Assembly (NCBI GenBank): GCA_001038565.1
Contig: LFJO01000006.1
Span: 121,068-167,966, forward strand
Source of the DNA: Alkalihalobacillus pseudalcaliphilus
GTDB taxonomy: Bacteria > Bacillota > Bacilli > Bacillales > Bacillaceae_D
Direction of reading: 5' to 3'
Length of the DNA: 46,899 bases
In this document: piece after piece, positions 40,657 to 46,899 of the stretch
Layout of the letters: each line of letters starts with the position of its first letter
How positions within the stretch are numbered: the stretch's first letter is position 1
Made by a program: the position numbers and the translations under genes
Notes under the pieces: generated by a model
The model's database searches: none
What the model was told of the DNA's origin: nothing
What the model saw: only the letters and a program-made list of their open reading frames with translations

Positions 40657-41889
40657 TTAATGTACGCGTACAACACGCCCACTGAATGTATTTTTCCAGT
40701 AACCACTTGACATATCAGCAATCGCAACACCTGTAGAGCTTTGAGAGCCAATGAATTTATTGTTTCCTAAATAAATACCAACATGTCCATCTGTTTTATA
40801 AGTATTAAAGAAAACTAAATCTCCTGGCTGTCTATCACCCGCTGCAATTTGTTGTCCAGCAAAACGTAATCCATCTGTAGAAGCTGGTACTTGATAGCCT
40901 GCTTGCCTCATTGCCCATGCCACAAATCCTGAACAGTCAAAACGTCCGTTAGCAATATCTGAAGCACTACGTCCTCCACCAAATACATAAACAGAATTAC
41001 CAATGTATTTTCTACCTGCATCCATGGCAATTTGAATGTTTCCATTTCCAGTTGAAACAGCTGATTGACTATTTGTATTAGAAGATGTATCAGCTGTTGT
41101 GTTTGATGCTGATGTTAAAGAGACAGAATCAGAACGATCAACGACTTGGTTTTGACGTGCTTCGATATCTGCCGCTCTTGCAGCAAGTTCACTATCTTGT
41201 GCAGTTAAACCATCTCTTTCTGCTTCGGCAAGTTCAACCTTTTCTTCAACCTCAGCTTTTAAAGCTTCATTCTGCTCTTGTTGCTCGATAATATGATGCT
41301 TCATACCTTCAAGCTCTACTTGCTTGTCTTCTAATTCACCTAGCTTAGTAGCTACTTCAGCACGTGCCTCTTCAATTTTCGCCTGGTCTTCTTCTAGTTG
41401 CTCGATAATGGCATTATCAGCCTCAGCGATTTTTGTCATTGCTACTACACGCTCAATGAAATTACTAAAGCTTGTAGAACCAAAAACAACTTCTAAGAAA
41501 CTAGAATTAGAGTTATTTTGATGGTAAGAAACGGCACGGTCTTTTAATAAGTCAAAACGTGCTTCGATTTGCTCTTCTAAAATAGCAATCTCTTCTTCTA
41601 ACTCAGCAATTTCAGATTCAGCTACCGCAATAGCTTCTTCTGTGTCTTTAATCATTTTCTCGTTGTCTTTAATAGCTTGCTCTACACGTTCAATTTGTTC
41701 ATTTATTTGCTGGATTTCTTTTTCTAAATCCGTTAATTGCTCATTTTGCTTCGCAATTTCGCTTTGAATCGTGTCACGTTCTGCTTGAATTCTGTCTAGG
41801 TCTGTGTTAGCTGAAGTTGTTGACGCAAATACACCTGATAAACCTAAGATAATAGCCGTGCTCAAGATTAAATGCTTTTGCTTACGCAT
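40657..41889 (-). CDS. cwlO: CwlO-like peptidoglycan DL-endopeptidase
   Basis: A 410-aa secreted wall hydrolase. Signal peptide at 1-28 (RKQKHLILSTAIILGLSGVFA, cut near TSA-NT). Residues 30-245 form long coiled coils rich in Glu/Gln. The C-terminal NlpC/P60 domain (about 285-410) has C319 in FDCSGFVAWAM and H369 in DGHVGIYLG, with the third residue further on. It cuts D-gamma-glutamyl-meso-DAP bonds. In B. subtilis CwlO, controlled by FtsEX and the WalRK system, is one of two essential elongation hydrolases; the other is LytE, guided by MreBH, also encoded here. AAAGGTAGGGG precedes the ATG. A long leader with GTTAC repeats lies upstream. Confidence 0.85.
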   Translation of the reverse strand: MRKQKHLILSTAIILGLSGVFASTTSANTDLDRIQAERDTIQSEIAKQNEQLTDLEKEIQQINEQIERVEQAIKDNEKMIKDTEEAIAVAESEIAELEEEIAILEEQIEARFDLLKDRAVSYHQNNSNSSFLEVVFGSTSFSNFIERVVAMTKIAEADNAIIEQLEEDQAKIEEARAEVATKLGELEDKQVELEGMKHHIIEQQEQNEALKAEVEEKVELAEAERDGLTAQDSELAARAADIEARQNQVVDRSDSVSLTSASNTTADTSSNTNSQSAVSTGNGNIQIAMDAGRKYIGNSVYVFGGGRSASDIANGRFDCSGFVAWAMRQAGYQVPASTDGLRFAGQQIAAGDRQPGDLVFFNTYKTDGHVGIYLGNNKFIGSQSSTGVAIADMSSGYWKNTFSGRVVRVH

Positions 41890-42417
41890 ATGTACCCCTA
41901 CCTTTTAATTAATATGTATGTGATTCCTCTTTACGACTTACTTATATGTAATACGACAAAATCCTTATAAATCTTTTAATTTTCCTTCACGATTTGAAGT
42001 ATATCATCAAAAAATGACAATGATATGTTAGTAGTGTTACATTTATATTTCTAATGTTACAATAAACGCTATTATTGTAACAATTATATTTTTGAAATAA
42101 TCTATCAAACCCTTATTTTATAAGGTACTCACTAATTAAAAGTGGCAATTTACTAGTCTTTTTTTCATCTCCTCATTAAAGAGATAGGTCTTTTCATCTC
42201 CATTTATATTACAAGAATGTTACACAGACAAATATAATGTAACAAAATAACTGCAAATCCTTCATCTACTTCTCCATTCCCCCCCACTAAAAGACCAATT
42301 TTTTACTATCCCTTCAATAAAAATGAGTTCCCCTTAATGGCAAAGTTCCTGCCTAATTATTTTATTTTCTAATTACTTACGTATATTAAATGCGATAATC
42401 CTTACTTAAATAATGAA
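41890..42417. other. Long intergenic leader of cwlO with GTTAC repeats
   Basis: About 530 bp without a gene. TGTTAC or TGTAAC occurs at about 42036, 42055, 42077, 42223 and 42239. 42055-42082 is a perfect dyad, TGTTACAATAA and TTATTGTAACA around 6 bp. In B. subtilis cwlO also has a long, unstable leader and a WalR site; the WalR spacing (two TGTWAH 5 bp apart) is not found here in standard form. Confidence 0.5.
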
Positions 42418-42459
42418 AGAGCAGCTATGCATCTGAAAAACAGATTCAATAGCTGCTCT
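42418..42459 (-). terminator. Terminator of treR
   Basis: On the minus strand AGAGCAGCTAT (42459-42449) pairs with ATAGCTGCTCT (42428-42418) with an inner ATCTG/CAGAT helix, then TTCATTATTT. It begins just after the treR stop codon. Confidence 0.8.
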
Positions 42460-42462
42460 CTT

Positions 42463-43176
42463 CTATTTTTGGCGTCTTGCAAAATCTACAAAGCGGAATT
42501 TATCAGGACGGTGTCTAGACTCCGTATATTGAAATAAACTAGCATCCTCAAGGTAAACAAGGCTTCTTACCACAACGATATTTTGATAATGTCCCATGTT
42601 CAAAAGCTCAGCATCTTCCTCTGTGATTTCCTCAACGGTAATTTCTTTTTTGGCAAAACTGATGACTAACCCTAATTCATCTTCTACATATTTATAAATA
42701 GATTGCTTGCATTGTTCCATGTTCAATACGGGAATATAACTTTTTATTAAGAAATCCTTATCTAATATAATGCGCTCATGATCAATTTCTCTAACCCTAA
42801 CCACTTTCCACACTTTCTCATCTTCATCCACCTGAGCATTTCTTAACGGTTCTATCATGTCTGCTTCTTCAAGTGTGATGACCTCAGTATTCGCACTTCC
42901 TCCAATCGTATGAGCAAGTTCTCTAAAACTTACTAATCCAGTGACTGGAAAGTCAATCTTTGCATTTTTTAATACTAAGGAACCTTTACCTTGAATCTTT
43001 TGAATGTACCCATACTCTGATAAGTTTTTTAATGCTTTCCTAATCGTCTCACGGGAAGCCTGAAACTGTTCGACCAGCTCATGTTCAGAAGGTAAATATT
43101 CATTTTCTCGATATTTACCATTTTTAATATCTTCTTTAAGCTGTTCATAAATAAAATTGAACTTATTACGCTTCAA
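42463..43176 (-). CDS. treR: TreR, GntR-family repressor of trehalose genes
   Basis: A 237-aa GntR/HutC regulator. N-terminal winged helix (residues 8-75) with YLPSEHELVEQFQASRETIRKALKNL and IQKIQGKGSLV; C-terminal UTRA domain that binds trehalose 6-phosphate, ending FQYTESRHRPDKFRFVDFARRQK, very close to B. subtilis TreR. It should repress treP. The start TTG 43176 has AAAGGTG 6 nt upstream and gives MKRNKF, aligned with known TreR; GTG 43185 abuts the site. Last gene of treP-treA-treR. Confidence 0.93.
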   Translation of the reverse strand: MKRNKFNFIYEQLKEDIKNGKYRENEYLPSEHELVEQFQASRETIRKALKNLSEYGYIQKIQGKGSLVLKNAKIDFPVTGLVSFRELAHTIGGSANTEVITLEEADMIEPLRNAQVDEDEKVWKVVRVREIDHERIILDKDFLIKSYIPVLNMEQCKQSIYKYVEDELGLVISFAKKEITVEEITEEDAELLNMGHYQNIVVVRSLVYLEDASLFQYTESRHRPDKFRFVDFARRQK

Positions 43177-43197
43177 TAGTCTCACCTTTTTCTATCT

Positions 43198-44865
43198 TTA
43201 GCCCTCAATCAAGTAAACAACGGATTGATATGGCTCTAACGTTAGCGTCTCACCAAAAGGTGGTACTAATTCATCGTTGTTTAATAGTAGCTCAGCATGA
43301 CCACGGCTGATAGTTTTGGGCACTTCAAACATGACTCTCTCAGCATAAAAGTTATTAATAACTAATAGTTTCTGCTGCCCGTACTTTCGAATATACGCAA
43401 ATATCTGGTCATTATCTTCGTCTACTATTTCGAAATCCCCATATGTGATAATATCATACTTTTTACGCATTTGTATTAGTTTTTGATAATGATAAAAGAT
43501 CGAGTCTTCATCTTTCAAAGCTTGTACAACATTTATATCACGGTAATTCTTTGATACACCTATCCATGGCGTTCCTGAAGTAAAACCTGCGTTTGTTTCA
43601 TCTGACCACTGCATCGGTGTTCTTGAATTATCGCGTGAACGCTCTTGGATGATTTCAATTGCCCTTTCTTCACTTTTACCTTCAGCTAACAAAGCTTTAT
43701 AGGCGTTTAATGTTTCAACATCTCGGTAATCTTGAATCGAAGTAAAACCAGGGTTCGTCATACCAATTTCCTCACCTTGATAAATATACGGTGTACCTTG
43801 CATGAGGTGAATGGCCGTCGCAAGCATTTTTGCTGATTGGTGATGATATTTTTTATCATCACCATAACGGCTTACAACTCGAGGCTGATCGTGATTACAC
43901 CAAAATAAAGCATTCCACCCTCCACCTTTTGCCATTTCAACTTGCCACGTCGATAAAATCTGTTTGAGCTGTGCAAAATCAAAAGGTGCCAATTCCCATT
44001 TCTGACCATTTCGATAATCGACCTTTAAATGATGGAAATTAAAAGTCATGCTTAATTCATTTCTTTTTGGATTGGAGTATTTAATACAATGTTCTATACT
44101 TGTTGACGACATTTCACCGACTGTCATTGTTTGATATTTGGATAATACTTCTTGATTCATCTCCTGTAAAAACTCATGAACCCTTGGCCCATCTGTATAA
44201 AACCTTCTCCCATCTTTATTCGGATCGGTTTCATTCGGGAAACTCTGGTCCTTAGAAATTAAATTTATGACGTCCAATCGGAAACCATCAATACCTTTGT
44301 CAAACCAAAAATGCATCATTTCATAAACATGCTTTCGTAATTTTTCATTTTCCCAATTTAAATCCGCTTGAGTTTGATCGAATAAATGCAAATAATACTG
44401 GTCTGTCTTTTCGTCATATTTCCAGGCAGAGCCACCAAACTTTGATTGCCAATTTGTTGGTTCTTTACTTTGGACGGGATCTTTCCATATATAATAATCA
44501 CGGTAAGGATTATCCTTTGATTTCTTTGCTTCTTGAAACCATTGATGCTCTGTCGAGGTATGATTAACAACTAAATCCATAATCAGTTTCATATCGCGAT
44601 TATGAACTTCCTCTAAAAGTTCTTCAAAATCAGCCATCGTGCCATATTCAGGTTCTATTGAATAGTAATCAGAAATATCATAGCCATTATCATTTTGGGG
44701 TGAGGCATAAATAGGAGTTAGCCAGATGACATCAACACCTAACTCTTTTAAGTAATCTAGCTTCTCAGTAATTCCTTGTATATCTCCTTGACCACTACCT
44801 GTTGTATCATTAAAACTCTTCGGATAAATTTGATAGACGACCGAACGTCTCCACCATTCATTCAT
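43198..44865 (-). CDS. treA: TreA, trehalose-6-phosphate hydrolase
   Basis: A 555-aa GH13 phospho-alpha-(1,1)-glucosidase, cytoplasmic. It splits trehalose 6-phosphate into glucose and glucose 6-phosphate. Motifs: DLVVNHTS near 98, GFRLDVIN with nucleophile Asp near 199, VGEMSS with the acid Glu, and CNHDQPR with the third Asp. N-terminal WWRRSVVYQIYPKSF is typical for TreA. AAAGGGGATC precedes the ATG. treR begins 21 nt downstream. The 273-bp gap to treP holds a terminator-like hairpin and a repeat fragment, so treA expression may depend partly on readthrough. Confidence 0.94.
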   Translation of the reverse strand: MNEWWRRSVVYQIYPKSFNDTTGSGQGDIQGITEKLDYLKELGVDVIWLTPIYASPQNDNGYDISDYYSIEPEYGTMADFEELLEEVHNRDMKLIMDLVVNHTSTEHQWFQEAKKSKDNPYRDYYIWKDPVQSKEPTNWQSKFGGSAWKYDEKTDQYYLHLFDQTQADLNWENEKLRKHVYEMMHFWFDKGIDGFRLDVINLISKDQSFPNETDPNKDGRRFYTDGPRVHEFLQEMNQEVLSKYQTMTVGEMSSTSIEHCIKYSNPKRNELSMTFNFHHLKVDYRNGQKWELAPFDFAQLKQILSTWQVEMAKGGGWNALFWCNHDQPRVVSRYGDDKKYHHQSAKMLATAIHLMQGTPYIYQGEEIGMTNPGFTSIQDYRDVETLNAYKALLAEGKSEERAIEIIQERSRDNSRTPMQWSDETNAGFTSGTPWIGVSKNYRDINVVQALKDEDSIFYHYQKLIQMRKKYDIITYGDFEIVDEDNDQIFAYIRKYGQQKLLVINNFYAERVMFEVPKTISRGHAELLLNNDELVPPFGETLTLEPYQSVVYLIEG

Positions 44866-44908
44866 TGTTATGATCCCCTTTCGTTTATAAAAATTATCTA
44901 AAGCTTTA

Positions 44909-44956
44909 TTGCGGAGCGTTAATCGCAGCTACCGAAGTTCTTGCTCCGCTGGGTTA
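44909..44956 (+). repeat. Dispersed intergenic repeat, partial copy D
   Basis: GCGGAGC (44911-44917) and GCTCCGC (44943-44949) enclose AGCTACCGAAGTTCTT, matching the GCGGAG...CTACCGAAAAT...GCTCCGC core of copies A and C. The flanking TTTTGTATGAAA ends are missing. Confidence 0.45.
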
Positions 44957-45101
44957 CTATTAATTCTTAAGTTCAAAAAACTCTTACAACATTCATGCAA
45001 ATAAAAAGTAAAAACCCAATTTGCAGTTACTTGTAGTACACAGTCAAAGCCAGCCAATTTAAAGTTTTGAATTTCATTTTATTAATGGAGAGTTTATTGG
45101 T

Positions 45102-45134
45102 AAAAGGCCACTAGTTTTGCAACTAATGACCTTT
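45102..45134 (-). terminator. Terminator-like hairpin between treP and treA
   Basis: On the minus strand AAAGGTCATTAGTT and AACTAGTGGCCTTT form a 14-bp stem (two mismatches) with GCAA loop and a short TTTT end. The weak T run suggests partial termination, lowering treA and treR relative to treP. Confidence 0.6.
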
Positions 45135-45138
45135 CATT

Positions 45139-46551
45139 TTAATCTGTGATCTTACGTGTTTTTCCATATAGATAAGTTAAGACAAATGGAAGGACAAAGG
45201 CGATTAACATTCCAATTAAGAAAACGCCCCATTGTTCGACTACAATTGAAAAGATTCCTGGTAGACCACCTACACCAATAGAATTGGCCATAACTGCATT
45301 CCATGAAATCCACAATCCACCTAGAGCGGCACTAATAATCGCCATTATAAACGGAAAGCGATATCTTAAATTCACTCCAAATAAAGCCGGCTCTGTAATT
45401 CCTAGGTACGCTGATACTGAAGAGGTATATGATAAACCTTTAATTTTTTCATCTTTGACTAAAAATGCCATGGCTAATGCGGCTGATCCTTGGGCAATAT
45501 TTGATAAAACAAGGATTGGCCATAAGAAAGTACCGCCAATGGTACCAATTAATTGCACATCGATTGCAAGGAATGTGTGATGCATTCCTGTAATAACGAG
45601 TGGTGCATAGGATAATCCGTATAATAAACCACCTAAAGCGGCAACGTTGTCAAATACCCAAACAAATATATCCGTTATAAAGTTACCGATTGAAAATGTA
45701 ACGGGTCCAATTAATAAGAAAGATAGAAATCCAGTAACAAGTAAAGCGATTGGTGCAACGATTAATAACTGAAAACCTTCTGGTACTTTTTTCTTCAACC
45801 ATATTTCAATTTTAGCTAATATAAACGCTGCAACTAAAATAGGAAGGACTTGTCCTTGATAACCCATCTGGGCAATCTCTAAACCGAATAAATTCCAATA
45901 AGGTACTTCTCCAGCTTCTAAAGCCTCTCCGTAAGACCAAGCACTTAATAGATTTGGATGAACTAGAATAAGTCCTAAGACAATCCCTAACAGTGGGTTT
46001 CCACCAAACCTCTTTACTGCCGACCAACCAATTAGCGCTGGTAAGAAATCAAAGGCTGTAGCAGCTATTAAATTGATAATGTTAGCAAAATCAGCCCATT
46101 GTGGGTACATTTCTACAAGTGATTGTTCACCAAAAATGTTATTAGCCGTTAATATATTGTTAACTCCAAGCAAGAGACCTGCTGTAACAATGGCTGGTAA
46201 AATAGGGATAAATATGTCCGCTAATGTTTTGATTGCTCGTTTAAGAGGGTTCATTTTTTTGGAAGCTTTTGCTTTCACTTCATCTTTAGAAACCTCTTCT
46301 ACATCTGCTTCTTGTGCTAACTCTTTATAGACTTGCTCGACTACTTTCGGACCTATAATTACTTGAAATTGTCCGTCCGTAGCAAATGTCCCTTTTACAA
46401 CGTCAACATGATCTAATGCTTTCTTATCTACTTTTGATTCATCATGTAAAACAAAGCGTAATCTCGTTACACAATGTGTAGCTGAATCTATATTTTCTTT
46501 TCCGCCTATTGCTTCAAGAATCTCTTTAGAAGCTTTTTTAGGATCGCTCAT
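45139..46551 (-). CDS. treP: TreP, trehalose-specific PTS EIIBC
   Basis: A 470-aa PTS permease. Residues 1-85 are the EIIB domain with the phosphorylated Cys in SATHCVTRLRF; from about 105 the EIIC domain has about ten helices, including ILPAIVTAGLLLGVNN, GMHHTFLAIDVQL and GITEPALFGVNLRYRFP, the sugar-binding motif. There is no EIIA domain; a glucose-type EIIA would serve, as in B. subtilis. It imports trehalose as trehalose 6-phosphate. GGGGAGGAT precedes the ATG. Regulated by TreR operators and a cre site upstream. Confidence 0.94.
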   Translation of the reverse strand: MSDPKKASKEILEAIGGKENIDSATHCVTRLRFVLHDESKVDKKALDHVDVVKGTFATDGQFQVIIGPKVVEQVYKELAQEADVEEVSKDEVKAKASKKMNPLKRAIKTLADIFIPILPAIVTAGLLLGVNNILTANNIFGEQSLVEMYPQWADFANIINLIAATAFDFLPALIGWSAVKRFGGNPLLGIVLGLILVHPNLLSAWSYGEALEAGEVPYWNLFGLEIAQMGYQGQVLPILVAAFILAKIEIWLKKKVPEGFQLLIVAPIALLVTGFLSFLLIGPVTFSIGNFITDIFVWVFDNVAALGGLLYGLSYAPLVITGMHHTFLAIDVQLIGTIGGTFLWPILVLSNIAQGSAALAMAFLVKDEKIKGLSYTSSVSAYLGITEPALFGVNLRYRFPFIMAIISAALGGLWISWNAVMANSIGVGGLPGIFSIVVEQWGVFLIGMLIAFVLPFVLTYLYGKTRKITD

Positions 46552-46564
46552 AAATATCCTCCCC

Positions 46565-46578
46565 TGTGAACGTTTTCA
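46565..46578. promoter_or_regulatory. CcpA cre site upstream of treP
   Basis: TGTGAACGTTTTCA matches the cre consensus TGWAANCGNTNWCA at 13 of 14 positions. It lies between the promoter and the treP start, suited to carbon catabolite repression. Confidence 0.7.
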
Positions 46579-46603
46579 TATCGCTTAAAAAATAATCAAT
46601 TCG

Positions 46604-46615
46604 TTGTATATACAA
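46604..46615. promoter_or_regulatory. TreR operator 1
   Basis: TTGTATATACAA, a perfect 12-bp palindrome of the TreR operator type, downstream of the treP -10 element. Confidence 0.75.
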
Positions 46616-46632
46616 GTTTATGATTCGACATT

Positions 46633-46662
46633 ATTTTAACTTGCCTATACAAGTTAAGTCAA
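46633..46662 (-). promoter_or_regulatory. treP promoter with TreR operator 2 in the spacer
   Basis: On the minus strand -35 TTGACT (46662-46657), an 18-bp spacer and -10 TAAAAT (46638-46633). The palindrome TTAACTTG-CCTATA-CAAGTTAA (46636-46657) fills the spacer, so TreR bound here would exclude RNA polymerase. Confidence 0.8.
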
Positions 46663-46749
46663 CAAAAAAATACCTATATTCGTTATGTTTCCTTTTTTGC
46701 CTCAAATCAAACTAGCTTTTATTTGTACTGTTTGAGATTTCGCTACTTC

Positions 46750-46899
46750 TTATATCTGTGTTGTGGCAAAATGAATCGGGCTTCCCCCCTCTTTTTCCAC
46801 TCGTAACCCCGTGATTCCACGTTCGCTCGGGCTTTCTCTCTCTTTTTCCACTCGCAACCCCGTGATTCCGCGTTTGCTCGGGCTTCCTCTCTCTTTTTC
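46750..46899 (-). repeat. 51-bp tandem repeat at the window edge, open as 17-residue repeats
   Basis: Two full units and part of a third, with a period of exactly 51 bp (units begin at 46777, 46828, 46879). Each contains CGGGCTT, CTCTTTTTCCACTCG and ACCCCGTGATTCC. On the minus strand one frame is open through all copies and stops at TAA 46752-46750; each unit reads about RGITGLRVEKE followed by a variable (G/E)xSPSxR. Differences between units are few and keep the frame. It runs off the window, so I do not call it a gene; it may be a repetitive element or the tail of a repeat protein. Confidence 0.75.

Noticed and set aside
46777-46899. CRISPR array at the right edge
   Set aside because: The units are contiguous 51-bp repeats without distinct spacers, and no cas genes are present.

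Overview
This AT-rich window comes from a Firmicute of the Bacillaceae. The evidence is a set of Bacillus-type genes (mreBH, tcyP, csbD, an eps exopolysaccharide operon with its EAR RNA, thiT with a TPP riboswitch, yfmR, nos, cwlO, treP-treA-treR), strong GGAGG-type ribosome binding sites, and frequent TTG/GTG starts. Species cannot be named from the sequence alone.

Layout. Positions 1-6150 hold housekeeping and stress genes: mreBH (+), then on the minus strand tcyP, a nitrilase-family amidase, a general-stress-type dehydrogenase with a 53-aa follower, and csbD. Positions 6160-14380 (minus) hold a paeninodin/pseudomycoidin-type lasso peptide locus: cyclase C, kinase K, B1, B2, nucleotidyltransferase N, exporter D, and two precursor genes too short to be found by length alone (A1 at 12303-12443, A2 at 6818-6942). 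A GNAT gene lies just after A2. Positions 14413-31992 (minus) hold a 16-gene eps operon: epsA, epsB, EAR RNA, epsC, epsG, epsL, epsM, epsN, several glycosyltransferases, a pyruvyltransferase, a GH88/105-like hydrolase, a PglK-like ABC flippase, an epsD-like gene and an epsE homologue. Diverging from epsA is a two-gene unit (32270-35532, +) that looks like a phage baseplate BppU domain plus a beta-helix tailspike, with no other phage genes nearby. Positions 35600-46551 (minus) hold thiT, yfmR, nos, gpx, cwlO and the trehalose genes.

The most interesting signal is a link between the lasso locus and the exopolysaccharide operon. Cyclase C and precursor A1 sit directly behind epsE with no visible promoter or terminator between them. 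The epsA promoter and the lasso kinase promoter have the same build: TTGACA, then a 17-bp spacer almost filled by a 16-bp palindrome of the type GTTCTTTATAAAGAAC, then the -10, with a second palindrome 95-98 bp further downstream. The A2 promoter carries two more copies. The motif matches inverted copies of the recalled SinR consensus GTTCTYT. The inference is that a phosphorylatable lasso-type peptide is produced together with the biofilm matrix. Both precursors are odd: after the predicted leader the first acidic residue is at position 10, not 7-9, and A2 has a Lys at position 1 and a (TDP)4 repeat tail.

Smaller structure includes a dispersed hairpin-rich repeat family (copies near 5693, 12207, 38335, 39568, 44909), a 51-bp tandem repeat at the right edge that stays open as a 17-residue repeat, a remnant gene behind the lasso exporter, and an array of GTTAC half-sites upstream of cwlO.
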